Source: an uncultured Collinsella sp. (GTDB taxonomy: Bacteria > Actinomycetota > Coriobacteriia > Coriobacteriales > Coriobacteriaceae). From it: a stretch of DNA of 59,826 bases. The stretch covers positions 1 through 59,826 of the forward strand of contig CAUDVX010000010.1 in assembly GCA_958452935.1 (NCBI GenBank), read 5' to 3'. Below the pieces are notes generated by a model, which saw only the letters and a program-made list of their open reading frames with translations, was not told where the DNA came from and did not search any database. Positions within the stretch are counted from its first letter, which is position 1. Each line of letters begins with the position of its first letter. The position numbers were made by a program, and so were the translations under genes. Shown in pieces: positions 23,050 to 32,222 of this stretch.

Positions 23050-24516
23050 ATGAACGAAAACGAGCTGACCGGTCTGCTCGAGTCTTTAAAGCGCATGGGC
23101 TCGGACGATCTTAACGTCGAGGTCAAGGAGAGCGCCACGACGCTTTCCCGCGACGTATGGGAAACGGTCAGCGCTTTCGCAAACACCGCCGGCGGCATCA
23201 TCGTGCTCGGAGTGAGTGAGCGCGCGGGTTTTGTTCCAGTTGCAAACTTTGAGACCGAGAAAGTGCTCAACCAATTCGTGGCGGGCATGGGCGATGCCGG
23301 CGGTCGCGGAAAGCTGGCCAATCCGCCCAAATACACCATTGGGCGCGTGCAGCTCCAGGGCACCGTGGTTCTGGTCATCACGATTGAGGAGCTCGACCCG
23401 TCGAGCAAGCCTTGCTATGTCATAGAGCGGGGCGCTCAAGGTGGCAGCTACAAACGCATCGATGACAAAGACGTCCCGCTTTCGTCGACCGAGGTTTTGG
23501 CACTGTCGTCATACGAACGGACGAGCCCTAGCGATCGCGATGCGGTGCCCGGCACGAGTGTGAGCGATCTCGACGAGTCGCTGGTCGACCGCACGATAGA
23601 GCGTGCCTATTCGTTGACGCCTCGAGCGATGCGCGGTGCGGCGGACAAGAAGACAAAAATGGAGCGTCTGAATTTCCTCGACTTCCAGGGCAATGTTACC
23701 AAGGCCGGCCTCCTTGCCGCGGGCGTTTACCCTCAGCAGTTCTATCCCAAGCTCTTCATTGATGTGGCTGTCCACATGGGAACTCAAAAGGGAGCTGCGG
23801 GGCCACTAAGGTTTATGGACCGCACAGTCTGCGAGGGCACCCTGGGCGAGATGATTTCGGATACTGTCGCGGCTGTCGCCAAAAACCTGCGCCGCACCTC
23901 TACCGTCCAAGGCATCTCGCGTATCGACTCGCTGGAGATTCCCGAGGAGGTCCTGCGCGAGGCAGTCGCCAACGCGGTTATCCACAGGGAATACGGGGAT
24001 CGGTTCTGTGGGCAATCGATCGCCGTCGACGTTTTTGACGACCGTATCGAGGTGACGAATCCCGGCGGCCTTTATGGAGGGAAGACTCGCGAGAGCTTGT
24101 TTGACGGCAGCTCCCGATGCCGTAACGCGACGCTCGTGAAACTCATGTCGATTGTCCCGCTGCCGGATGGCGCAGGTTCGCCGGCTGAGGGCAATGGCTC
24201 GGGCATCCCGATGATGATCGATGCCATGCGCGCGCATGGTCTGGCCGAGCCCCTGTTCTGCCCGGGGTTCGATCGGTTCAAGGTCGTACTTTACCGTTCA
24301 AAGATCGAGCCGGTCGATCATGGCGGGGGCTTAATTGTGACGGCACTCAAACACTACGGCGAGCTGGGGACGCGTGAGCTGGCAGAACGCACGGGGCTTA
24401 CAATTTCCCAGGTTAGGTCGCGCGTCAACGCGCTCATTGCTCAAGGCGAGCTTGAGCCCACGGCGCCGGCGACGAGCCGCAACCGCAAGTATCGACTGTC
24501 AGAGCGCGTGGAATAA
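23050..24516 (+). CDS. AlbA_2/Schlafen-type ATP-binding regulator with C-terminal winged helix
   Basis: 488-aa protein of the DUF of putative helicases/transcription regulators with an N-terminal AlbA_2 (Schlafen AAA_4) domain: NVEVKESATTLSRDVWETVSAFANTAGG and IIVLGVSERAGF. The middle region holds a GHKL-like ATPase segment (EVLREAVANAVIHREYG, FDDRIEVTNPGGLYGG, GNGSGIPMM). The last 60 residues (LGTRELAERTGLTISQVRSRVNALIAQGEL) form a winged helix. AAAGGA fits the ATG at 23050 rather than 23044. The duplicated operator array immediately upstream suggests autoregulation. Targets and cellular role are unknown; such proteins are common in gut bacteria and sometimes tied to defence or stress. Confidence 0.8.
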   Translation: MNENELTGLLESLKRMGSDDLNVEVKESATTLSRDVWETVSAFANTAGGIIVLGVSERAGFVPVANFETEKVLNQFVAGMGDAGGRGKLANPPKYTIGRVQLQGTVVLVITIEELDPSSKPCYVIERGAQGGSYKRIDDKDVPLSSTEVLALSSYERTSPSDRDAVPGTSVSDLDESLVDRTIERAYSLTPRAMRGAADKKTKMERLNFLDFQGNVTKAGLLAAGVYPQQFYPKLFIDVAVHMGTQKGAAGPLRFMDRTVCEGTLGEMISDTVAAVAKNLRRTSTVQGISRIDSLEIPEEVLREAVANAVIHREYGDRFCGQSIAVDVFDDRIEVTNPGGLYGGKTRESLFDGSSRCRNATLVKLMSIVPLPDGAGSPAEGNGSGIPMMIDAMRAHGLAEPLFCPGFDRFKVVLYRSKIEPVDHGGGLIVTALKHYGELGTRELAERTGLTISQVRSRVNALIAQGELEPTAPATSRNRKYRLSERVE

Positions 24517-24616
24517 ATGCGTTAGTGGACGAGGCGACCCAATAATCGACCCTCAATTGGCGCCCACTAAGGTAAAGCGGTTGTTACTCAGTCGACGGTG
24601 ATGCTAAAGACTCGGC

Positions 24617-25108
24617 TTACGCCGGCATGGCCCCGAACCCGTCCATCAAGAACAGCCTAAGAACCAGCTTGATGACATTTCCCGGTTTGACTTCAGCCGC
24701 GTCAAAGACGTGGCGCTCGGCGAGCTCGCTGCAGTATGCATAGATGTTGCGGATAAGGTCCGCGCCCGAAAGCGTAAACATGTAGCCTGCGTCCGAAAGC
24801 GCATTGGGCGCGGCGGGCAACTTGGCCATGTGGCAGAACGTTTGCAGGTCGGGCGCCATAACATTCTGGTAGTCGAGGTGGCCGCCGGCATCCTGTTCGG
24901 CAAGCTCCAATTGGCGCACGAAATCCAGCGCCGCTGCCAGCACAAAGCTCGGCGTAGGCGCGTTGACGTCCTGAGTGGTCGCCACGAGCCTGCCCGCCGC
25001 CTGCGTGACAAGCCAAGCGACCTCGCGCTGGCAACGCACGGCCTTGCGCGTAACCGGCTTGATGGACGAAGAAGAAACGCTCCCCTTAGGCGGATTCGAA
25101 GCAGCCAT
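24617..25108 (-). CDS. Hypothetical protein
   Basis: 163 aa, not recognised. After a Ser/Thr/Pro-rich start, an alpha-helical body follows (RCQREVAWLVTQAAGRLVAT, SFVLAAALDFVRQLELAEQD, LIRNIYAYCSELAERHVFDAAEV) with no transmembrane helix or signal peptide. GGGAGG lies 6 nt before the ATG at 25108, so translation is likely. It sits between the AlbA-type gene (convergent) and the methyltransferase gene (same strand, 126 bp upstream). A link to the restriction system is possible only by position. Confidence 0.6.
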   Translation of the reverse strand: MAASNPPKGSVSSSSIKPVTRKAVRCQREVAWLVTQAAGRLVATTQDVNAPTPSFVLAAALDFVRQLELAEQDAGGHLDYQNVMAPDLQTFCHMAKLPAAPNALSDAGYMFTLSGADLIRNIYAYCSELAERHVFDAAEVKPGNVIKLVLRLFLMDGFGAMPA

Positions 25109-25234
25109 AAGACCCTCCCATGAACAATCCGGCCCAACAAGCCCGAATGAAACACGTGCTACATCAGTATACAGGGGAGTGGGATGGAAAAAACGGAGTC
25201 GACAGCGTGAACTGCCGGCTCCTGATTGCTTGCC

Positions 25235-26497
25235 TTAGAGGCTGTACACTTCGACCATAGCTTCGCCAATGCGATGGGGCACGCCGGTGACGAGTGCGTT
25301 GCCCATGCAGAAGGCTCGATGGCCGTCAGTCATGCCCGTATCGGTCCAGCCTTTCGGGAATCCCTGAAGCTGATCGAGCTCGTCGGGAACAAGACGGCGG
25401 AAACGGCCATCGGGACATTCGATGACGTGCTTGAAGCGGCTCGCTCCCGTGCCGCCTTCTCCTGTGAGGATGGTGCGGCTCGGCTTGTCGGTGGCATCCG
25501 GGAAGCTCATGGCTCCTTCGGAATACGTGTACGTAAAGCCTGTCTTTTTGTTAGTGCGCTCTTCGCGCTTGCTGCCCTTAAGGTAGCGCCAGTCGGGAAG
25601 CTTTTCGTCGGAGATGTAGAACTGCTCCGGGACATAAGCCTCGTCGACAAGCACGTCGCCAAGCACGTGGCGCTCACCGTGATAGTCCTCGGCAAAGTCG
25701 CAGGTCAGAACATGACAGCCCTGCATGACGCCAGCATTCTTGAATTGAGAGGTCTTTTGGCCGACGCCAAAACGAGTTGAGTTCTCGTAGGGGTCGGGTA
25801 AAACATCGAGCTCGGACATCTCGTCGGGATAGATGGCGGGGAAGGCTTTAGCCATGACGCCGTTGTGCATGCGATCAACGAGATCAACCTTGCCAGCGTC
25901 CTTTTCGCAGAAGATATAAACACGCTTGCGACGCTGGGGGAAACCGTATTCGGCAGAGTTGACCACGCGCCATTCGACCGTGTAGTGGAGGTCGGCAAGA
26001 CAACTTAGGATGATGGCGAAGTCGCGACCGCGTTGAGACGCGGGCGATTTGAGCAGGCGGTCGACGTTTTCGAAGAGGCCGAACTTGGGGTCCTTCATCT
26101 CGAGGAAGTGATAGATGTCCCACCAGAGGACACCCTTCTTGCCCTCGATGCCGTGCGCCTGATTGAGCGGGCGTGCAACAGAGTAGTCCTGGCAAGGGAA
26201 GCCACCGACGACCATTTGCACGTCGGGGATTTTAATTTCGCCGGCTTCAGCCTGCTCCAGGACCTTATTGATATCTTCGTTAACAACGGAATCTTCGCCA
26301 AAGCGGTCCATGTAACAACGTGCCGCAAACTGACGCGCCTTGGTTCCGGGCGGTTCCCACTGGTTGGCCCAAATGGTGCGGAAGGGGCCGGCGGGGTTCA
26401 TGTAGAAATCTGGATAACGAGGGTCAGCGTAGCCTTCGAGGCCCAAACGGAATCCGCCGACGCCAGCAAAAAGCTCGGCAATATTAATCTCAGACAC
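25235..26497 (-). CDS. DNA (cytosine-5) methyltransferase of a Sau3AI-type system
   Basis: 420-aa C5-cytosine methyltransferase. Motif I is INIAELFAGVGGFRLGL, motif IV with catalytic cysteine is GGFPCQDYSVARPL, motif VI is FENVDRLLKS, motif VIII includes EYGFPQRRKRVYIF, and the target-recognition region precedes a C-terminal motif IX/X (RRLVPDELDQLQGFPKGW, GNALV). GTG at 26497 follows GGAG and places motif I at the usual distance from the N-terminus. It is divergent from a MutH/Sau3AI-like endonuclease gene, so its probable target is the inner C of GATC or a longer site containing it. That specificity is inferred from the partner. Confidence 0.9.
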   Translation of the reverse strand: MSEINIAELFAGVGGFRLGLEGYADPRYPDFYMNPAGPFRTIWANQWEPPGTKARQFAARCYMDRFGEDSVVNEDINKVLEQAEAGEIKIPDVQMVVGGFPCQDYSVARPLNQAHGIEGKKGVLWWDIYHFLEMKDPKFGLFENVDRLLKSPASQRGRDFAIILSCLADLHYTVEWRVVNSAEYGFPQRRKRVYIFCEKDAGKVDLVDRMHNGVMAKAFPAIYPDEMSELDVLPDPYENSTRFGVGQKTSQFKNAGVMQGCHVLTCDFAEDYHGERHVLGDVLVDEAYVPEQFYISDEKLPDWRYLKGSKREERTNKKTGFTYTYSEGAMSFPDATDKPSRTILTGEGGTGASRFKHVIECPDGRFRRLVPDELDQLQGFPKGWTDTGMTDGHRAFCMGNALVTGVPHRIGEAMVEVYSL

Positions 26498-26520
26498 GTT
26501 TCTCCAATCGCTGCTGTGTC

Positions 26521-26604
26521 CGGTTATGGTGGTCACAACAATAACCGATCGAGGGGACAATCAAGACCTCAATTTTCTGGGCGTTAGTAGTTGCTCTGAA
26601 CTAC
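26521..26604. promoter_or_regulatory. Inverted repeats in the restriction-modification divergent gap
   Basis: CGGTTAT (26521-26527) / ATAACCG (26541-26547) is a 7-bp inverted repeat with a 13-bp spacer close to the methyltransferase start; GTAGTT-N6-AACTAC (26587-26604) lies 34 bp before the endonuclease start. The 140-bp gap must carry both promoters. No separate C-protein gene is present, so these are candidate sites for autoregulation by the methyltransferase. Confidence 0.4.
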
Positions 26605-26637
26605 CATGAGGTTAGTTGCGAGTTTCGGAGGTATCCC

Positions 26638-28143
26638 GTGTCTAAGAAGCGCCTCGATTTCAAGCGCATGCTTGACGATACTGATTTTTCTGACCCCTCA
26701 AGTATTGAGCGCTATGCTGCCAATCTCGATGGCATGACGTTCCGCGATATTCTCGAGCTCGGTATTGCTCCGGAGGGGGAGAGTGCGCCCAAGGACTTTG
26801 GCTCCAAGAAGTACAAAGGCGGTATGGGCACTCTTATCGAAGAACGTTACTTTGGCTACAAGGCCAATAGTGACGATCGCCCCGACTTTCCCGAGGCGGG
26901 CGTTGAGCTCAAGGCAACGTGTTTTGATGTGCTCAAGAACGGCCGGAAGTCTGCTGGCGAGCGCCTTGTCCTGACCATGATTCCTTATGACCGACCTGTT
27001 TCGCTCGACTACGACAGTTCTCACCTCAAGACCAAGCTCAGCAATATCCTGTTGATTTACTACGGCCGAGATCGTTCCATCGATAAATACGACCAACGCA
27101 TTGAGCGTGCGGTCATGGTTCGTCTGCCCGAAGAGGACATGAAAATCATTCGCGCCGACTACGAGAAGATCATTTCCTATATTCAGGATGGCCGTGCGGA
27201 CGAGCTTTCAGAAGGCATGACGACTTATCTGGGTGCTTGCACGAAGGGCGCAACTGAGGCCACAATGTGGGCGGACCAGTATTATGAATACTTCAATACC
27301 GATACGGGCGAGATTGAGCGCCATCGCGCAAAGCGTCGCGCCTTTTCCCTCAAGCGCTCGTATATGGACTATGTGCTCCATACTTATGTCCTCGGTGCTC
27401 CGCGAGTCGGGGAGAGCATTGTTCAGGACGATGGCAAGTCTATCGATTTCGAAAGTTACGTAACTGGACTTATCGAGCGCCATTACGGTGAGACCGATCG
27501 TCAAATTGCCGAACAGTATGGACTGGAGTACACGGGCAATAAGGCGCAGTGGACAACGCTCGTTTATCGTATGCTCGGAATCAAAAACAATGCTGCCGAG
27601 GAATTCGTCAAGGCAGGCATTTCCGTCCGGACTGTTCGAGTTAACAACAGGGGGCACATCGAACAGGCTATGTCGTTCCCACCGTTTGAGTTCAAGCGTT
27701 TGATTGAAGAAGACTGGGAGACGTCGCCTCTTCATGCGTGCCTTGAGACCAATCGCTTTTTCTTCGTTGTGTTCCGTGAGGACCACGATGGCGTGCTGCG
27801 TCTCGACCGTTGTTTGTTCTGGGCAATGGGAGAAAACGAAATCGAAGGCCCAGCGAAAGCTTGTTGGGATGAGACGCGAAAGGTAATACGTGAGGGCGTT
27901 GAGCTCAATCCGTATCGGGATGCGAGCGGAAAGCTCAAAGTGACTAACAATCTGCCCGGTATGGCGGACAATCCAATTGTTCACGTTCGCCCGCATACGT
28001 CAAAAGCGGCTTACAAGTTTGCCGATGGAACAGAGATCGGTGACATCGCAAGGAATGCTTACGAACTGCCCGACGGGCGCTGGATGACGAAGCAATCGTT
28101 CTGGTTCAACAAGGGCTACCTGGAGCATATTCTGGGGCTGTAG
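26638..28143 (+). CDS. Sau3AI/MutH-family type II restriction endonuclease
   Basis: 501-aa endonuclease. The N-terminal half has the MutH catalytic signature D-x6-E-x-K: D83 in RPDFPEAG, E90 and K92 in VELKAT, with the supporting glutamates E69/E70 in GTLIEERYFG. Spacing equals that of MutH (D70, E77, K79). Total length matches Sau3AI, in which a second, inactive MutH-like half binds DNA; here the C-terminal half (from about residue 280) has no DxnExK and fits that role. The GTG start follows GGAGG. The divergent C5 methyltransferase completes the system. GATC specificity is predicted, not shown. Confidence 0.85.
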   Translation: MSKKRLDFKRMLDDTDFSDPSSIERYAANLDGMTFRDILELGIAPEGESAPKDFGSKKYKGGMGTLIEERYFGYKANSDDRPDFPEAGVELKATCFDVLKNGRKSAGERLVLTMIPYDRPVSLDYDSSHLKTKLSNILLIYYGRDRSIDKYDQRIERAVMVRLPEEDMKIIRADYEKIISYIQDGRADELSEGMTTYLGACTKGATEATMWADQYYEYFNTDTGEIERHRAKRRAFSLKRSYMDYVLHTYVLGAPRVGESIVQDDGKSIDFESYVTGLIERHYGETDRQIAEQYGLEYTGNKAQWTTLVYRMLGIKNNAAEEFVKAGISVRTVRVNNRGHIEQAMSFPPFEFKRLIEEDWETSPLHACLETNRFFFVVFREDHDGVLRLDRCLFWAMGENEIEGPAKACWDETRKVIREGVELNPYRDASGKLKVTNNLPGMADNPIVHVRPHTSKAAYKFADGTEIGDIARNAYELPDGRWMTKQSFWFNKGYLEHILGL

Positions 28144-28198
28144 CGTTTCGAGATTATTTAACAATCAACCCCTGCTCCTCGATACCTCGATGTTGCCC

Positions 28199-28885
28199 CT
28201 ACAAATAAATCCCCTCACCGAGCTGCTTATGGAACTCGGCGTGATGGTCGCGTACCCAGGTAAAGAGCACCTGGTCAAAGTCGGTGCGCGCGGCTGGGAT
28301 GCCAAAGACGCCGGCAACTTCGACGCGCACAAACTCCAGTGCCGGCAGCTTGTTGATGGCAGTGAGGGCAAACGGGGACGAGGGCTCCTCGAACAGATAG
28401 CGGCTGCCTTGCAGCGCGTCGCAACTGGTGCACGTGTTGCCGAGCGACGGGGCTTTGGAGGCTCGCGCGCCTACGGGCTTGTAGCCGCAGCGCTTATGAA
28501 GGTAGTCGCGGATCTCGCCCGGCACGCAGCCAAGAACAGGCACGATGGCGAGTGCGTTAGCGTTGGCCGTGTTGATGGCAATGTGCCCGGCTTCGTTGGA
28601 CGCGTGCGCGATGGCGATGCTCTCGTCGTTGTCGGCTCGATAGGGAATGCCGAAGGCCGCGACCGAGGTCTCTTTGTGACACTTCCAGCACTCGCGCTTG
28701 CCCAGTACTAGATATATATACGGCGCTGAGGGGTCGGATCGGTCAACACCGGGCAGCCACTCGGCAAAGGGCTCGGGGTTAACGCCGCTGGGTACATACC
28801 AGATCTTCTTGGTCCGGTCCCATTTGGCGCCCAGCGCCTTGGCTTCTTCTTTGTGCGAAAAGGGGACATCGAGCTCGGTGCGCAT
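28199..28885 (-). CDS. DUF5710-containing hypothetical protein
   Basis: 228-aa protein. The first 45 residues match the short DUF5710 module found in bacterial and phage proteins (LDVPFSHKEEAKALGAKWD followed by WYVPSGVNPEPFAEWLP). A cysteine pair WKCHKE and later NTCTSCDALQG suggest a split zinc site (CxxC at two places). The rest is unrecognised. AAGGAG selects the ATG at 28885. It faces the restriction endonuclease gene, 56 bp apart. Function is unknown. Confidence 0.65.
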   Translation of the reverse strand: MRTELDVPFSHKEEAKALGAKWDRTKKIWYVPSGVNPEPFAEWLPGVDRSDPSAPYIYLVLGKRECWKCHKETSVAAFGIPYRADNDESIAIAHASNEAGHIAINTANANALAIVPVLGCVPGEIRDYLHKRCGYKPVGARASKAPSLGNTCTSCDALQGSRYLFEEPSSPFALTAINKLPALEFVRVEVAGVFGIPAARTDFDQVLFTWVRDHHAEFHKQLGEGIYL

Positions 28886-29177
28886 GGCGGCTCCTTGGTG
28901 CTGCAGGCGCAAGTGGCTCAAGGATACCGCAGGGCGCAGACATCGCGGCGTTTTGCTGAGAAGTTGCGGTGCGGACTGATTGGTTATGCCGATGAATAGA
29001 TCGGCAAGTAGATGGTCTGCTTTTGGCCAGTTGGGCGGCTGGAGCAGCTTGCGGCGCAGTTTTGTGCCTGGCTATTGTTGATGTTGGGGTATTGAATTTG
29101 TTTGGCTGCCATTTGTCAGGTGAATTGATGTTACGTTGCGATGACGGTTGGAGCTGCCAGCGGATTTGGCGGCATAA

Positions 29178-29212
29178 AACAAAACAGCCCAGAGGACATA
29201 GCCTCTGGGCTG
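29178..29212 (-). terminator. Terminator of tRNA-Val
   Basis: CAGCCCAGAGG/CCTCTGGGCTG (29185-29195/29202-29212) forms a perfect 11-bp stem. On the minus strand it is followed by TTTTGTTTT, 9 bp past the tRNA end. Confidence 0.9.
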
Positions 29213-29220
29213 CAAACATT

Positions 29221-29295
29221 TGGTGGGCGTTAGAAGATTTGAACTTCTGACCTCTTCCGTGTCAGGGAAGCGCTCTCCCCCTGAGCTAAACGCCC
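29221..29295 (-). tRNA. tRNA-Val (GAC)
   Basis: The 75-nt minus-strand gene has CCA encoded. The acceptor stem GGGCGTT/AACGCCC is perfect; the D-arm is GCTC/GAGC; the anticodon stem CTTCC/GGAAG encloses loop CTGACAC with anticodon GAC (Val); the T-arm is AGAAG-TTCAAAT-CTTCT. The 289-bp region on to the next gene at 29585 shows no feature I can support. Confidence 0.97.
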
Positions 29296-29584
29296 GATCA
29301 AGGGTGCGCAAGCGCGCAAGGGATAATATAACGGAGCCTGAACTCGGTGGCAAGAACATTTTTAAAAATCGCTTACATTGTGGAATTCGGGGGCTTTGTC
29401 ATATCCATTTCAAAAGAGCCTGCTGCCGCGATTTGGCTGTTGCATAATGCAAGCCCATTGTGGTATCGAGCTATGGAAAGACGTCTGCGGAATTGTCCTA
29501 CCGATAAACGGACAAGCCTCCAGCTGGTGCCTTTGCCGTGGTAAGGTAAGCCGAATTGCTTCCAGACTGTTTCGGGGGAGTGGA

Positions 29585-30607
29585 ATGAGCAAAGAGTGTG
29601 TCGAGCAGGCCGAAGGCGCAGGGGCTTCGGTGCCGATGACCGATATATCGAACATTGATGTGCCCGAGGGCACTGACGAGCTCAGCCGCAGTACCCGCCG
29701 TGCATGGCGCGACCGCCTGAACAGTGCGTCGACGCGCAAGATGATTACGGGCGTTCTGGCCACGCTGGTGGGTGGTTCGTTTTGGGGTTTTTCGGGTACC
29801 AGCGCGAGCTTCCTGTTCGATACCTATCACGTTGATACCCTGTGGCTTATGAGTGTGCGCCAGATTCTCGCCGGTCTGCTCTTTATGGCCGTGGTGGTCA
29901 CGCGCGATCGCGAGCGTCTGGTTAAACTCTGGACCACGCCCGCCGACCGCAGACAACTGCTGCTTTTTACCGCTTTTGGCCTGCTGTTCAACCAGTTCTG
30001 CTATCTTTCGGCCGTGCGCCTGACCAATGCCGGAACCGCGACGGTGCTTCAGTGCCTGCAGCTGGTCATCATTATGGGATACACCTGCGTTATCGACCGC
30101 CGCAGGCCGCGCACGCGCGAGGTTATCGGCATTGGCTTGGCTCTGGGCGGTACGTTTTTGATCGCCACCGGCGGTGACCCCACCAGCCTGAGCATCTCGC
30201 CGCTCGGCCTGGTCGCGGGCCTTATGTGTGCGGTCAGCGCCACCTGCATGGCGGTGATCCCCGCCAAGATCCTGCCCGAATATGGCAGCCCCATCGTCAC
30301 GGGTTCGGCTATGCTCACGGCGGGCATCGTTTCGTGTGCTTTCGTTCGCCCTTGGGCGCATATGCCGGCGCTCGATGTTGCCGGTATCGAGGCGCTCGCG
30401 GTGTTCGTGGTCATCGGTTCGTTTTTTGCCTACATGCTCTATATGCAGGGCGTTAAGGACATTGGCTCGGTCCGCGCAAGCCTCATCGGAACCGTGGAGC
30501 CGGTCTCGGCGACCATCACGAGTGCCGTTATACTGGGCACGGTGTTTTTGCCGACCGACCTTATCGGCTTTGCCATGATCATCGTGATGATGTTCCTCAC
30601 GGTGTAG
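29585..30607 (+). CDS. EamA/DMT-superfamily transporter
   Basis: 340-aa inner-membrane protein with a 50-residue polar N-terminus followed by ten hydrophobic segments arranged as two EamA repeats. The first begins at ATLVGGSFWGFSGTSASFLF; the second begins around LGLVAGLMCAVSATCMAVIP and ends in the family-typical GTVEPVSATITSAVILG. Members export or import metabolites such as amino acids or nucleobases; the substrate is not readable. GGGGGAG selects the ATG at 29585. glmM follows after 81 bp in the same direction. Confidence 0.88.
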   Translation: MSKECVEQAEGAGASVPMTDISNIDVPEGTDELSRSTRRAWRDRLNSASTRKMITGVLATLVGGSFWGFSGTSASFLFDTYHVDTLWLMSVRQILAGLLFMAVVVTRDRERLVKLWTTPADRRQLLLFTAFGLLFNQFCYLSAVRLTNAGTATVLQCLQLVIIMGYTCVIDRRRPRTREVIGIGLALGGTFLIATGGDPTSLSISPLGLVAGLMCAVSATCMAVIPAKILPEYGSPIVTGSAMLTAGIVSCAFVRPWAHMPALDVAGIEALAVFVVIGSFFAYMLYMQGVKDIGSVRASLIGTVEPVSATITSAVILGTVFLPTDLIGFAMIIVMMFLTV

Positions 30608-30688
30608 CCCCTGCGGTTGCTTTAAAGGATAATAGGCTGGCGGCGCGTTGCTTTGGCGGCGCGCCTTTGTCTATAGAGAGGATCTCTT

Positions 30689-32020
30689 ATGAAGTACTTT
30701 GGCACCGACGGATTTCGCGGCGAGGCCAACGTTGGACTGACCGTAGAGCATGCGTACAAGATCGGCCGTTTTGTGGGTTGGTATTACGGCGCCAACCGCG
30801 GGGCCAAGGCGCGCGTGATCGTGGGCAAGGACACGCGTCGCTCGAGCTATATGTTCGAGGCAGCGCTGGTGAGCGGCCTGGTCGCGAGCGGCGCGGACGC
30901 CTATATGCTGCACGTGATCCCGACGCCGGGTGTGGCGCACCAGACCGTGGAGGGCTGCTTCGATTGCGGCATCATGATCAGCGCGAGCCACAACCCGTTT
31001 TGCGATAACGGCATTAAGCTCGTCAACAGCGACGGCTTTAAGATGGACGAGGACGTGCTCGAGCTCATCGAGGATTACATCGATGGCAAGAGCGAAGTTC
31101 CGCTGGCCACGGGCAACCAGATCGGTGCCACGGTGGACTATATGCAGGGCCGCAACCGCTATATTGCCTCGCTCATCGCGAGCGCGAACTTTTCGCTGCA
31201 GGGCGTCAAGATCGGCATCGACTGCGCCAACGGCTCGGCGTCCTCGGTGGCCAAGCCGGTGTTCGACGCGCTGGGCGCCGACGTGCGCGTGATCAACGCC
31301 GCACCCGACGGATTTAACATCAATGTGGACTGTGGCTCCACGCATATGGAGCGCCTACAGCGCCACGTGGTGGAGCAGGGCCTGGACGTGGGCTTTGCCT
31401 ACGATGGCGATGCCGACCGCTGCTTGGCCGTGGATGAGCGCGGTCGCGTGGTCGACGGTGACCAGATCCTGTACGTGTGCGGCGTGTACCTGAACAAGCA
31501 CGGGCGACTCTCGGGCGGTACCGTGGTTCCGACGATTGCCAGCAACTTTGGCCTGGTCAAGTCGCTGGAGCTTGCCGGTCTGAGTGCCGTGACCAGCGGC
31601 GTGGGCGACCGTCACGTGTATGCCAAGATGCGCGAGGGCGGCTTCAGCCTGGGCGGCGAGCAGACGGGCCACACGATCTTTGGCGATATCGAGCGCACAG
31701 GCGACGGCATTATGACCTCGCTGCGCGTGATGGAAGTGATTCGTGCCGAGCGCGAGACACTCTCGCAGCTCACGGCTCCGTGCAAGCTGCTGCCGCAAGC
31801 GCAGGTTGCCGTGCGCGTGGCGGATAAGGACGCTGCGCTTGAGAACATGGGCGTGCAGAACGCGATCGCCGAGGCCGAGGCTGCGCTGGCGGGCGAGGGC
31901 CGCGTGCTCGTGCGCAAGAGCGGAACCGAGTCGGTGATTCGCGTGCTGGCTGAGGCTCCGGACCAATCTGCCGCCGACGCCGCCATGAAGCGCATCGCCG
32001 CCGCACTCGAAGCTCTGTAG
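30689..32020 (+). CDS. glmM: Phosphoglucosamine mutase GlmM
   Basis: Converts glucosamine 6-phosphate to glucosamine 1-phosphate for UDP-GlcNAc and peptidoglycan synthesis (443 aa, normal length). The phosphorylated serine is S100 in ISASHNPFCDNGIKL; the Mg-binding loop is DGDADRCLAV; the sugar loop is GGEQTGH; the phosphate-binding C-terminal motif is RKSGTESVIRV. The N-terminal YFGTDGFRGEAN is the family signature. A hairpin fragment and repeat family B follow directly after the stop codon. Confidence 0.95.
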   Translation: MKYFGTDGFRGEANVGLTVEHAYKIGRFVGWYYGANRGAKARVIVGKDTRRSSYMFEAALVSGLVASGADAYMLHVIPTPGVAHQTVEGCFDCGIMISASHNPFCDNGIKLVNSDGFKMDEDVLELIEDYIDGKSEVPLATGNQIGATVDYMQGRNRYIASLIASANFSLQGVKIGIDCANGSASSVAKPVFDALGADVRVINAAPDGFNINVDCGSTHMERLQRHVVEQGLDVGFAYDGDADRCLAVDERGRVVDGDQILYVCGVYLNKHGRLSGGTVVPTIASNFGLVKSLELAGLSAVTSGVGDRHVYAKMREGGFSLGGEQTGHTIFGDIERTGDGIMTSLRVMEVIRAERETLSQLTAPCKLLPQAQVAVRVADKDAALENMGVQNAIAEAEAALAGEGRVLVRKSGTESVIRVLAEAPDQSAADAAMKRIAAALEAL

Positions 32021-32158
32021 TTACGCGGTTTTACCAAACTAGTCATTGGGGACGTTCTTAAACGACTAGTCATCGGGGACACTCTTCGTCATCCGTGCTT
32101 CTGGCTGGCAAAGAGTGTCCCAAACGACTAGTCATTAAAGAACGTCCCCAATGACTAG
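32020..32158. repeat. Repeat family B with nested insertion
   Basis: Outer arms at 32039-32059 and 32138-32158 are 21-bp perfect complements (core TCATTGGGGACGTTCTT), the same as the arms at 3255-3310. Their loop holds ACGACTAGTCAT twice (32062-32073, 32124-32135), flanking an inner hairpin GGGACACTCTT/AAGAGTGTCCC (32076-32086/32111-32121). The outer element itself begins directly after a truncated copy of the hairpin seen at 3021-3048. This reads as insertion into insertion. Confidence 0.75.
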
Positions 32159-32165
32159 GTGAAAA

Positions 32166-32198
32166 GGGGGCGCCGCGGGATAGATCCTGCGGCGCCCC
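32166..32198. terminator. Bidirectional terminator
   Basis: GGGGCGCCGCGGGA (32167-32180) / TCCTGCGGCGCCCC (32185-32198), one wobble, loop TAGA; TTT follows on the plus strand and CTTTTC on the minus strand. It lies between glmM and the convergent carboxypeptidase. Confidence 0.85.
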
Positions 32199-32222
32199 TT
32201 TGCGTTGGCGTGTGCCTAAGCT

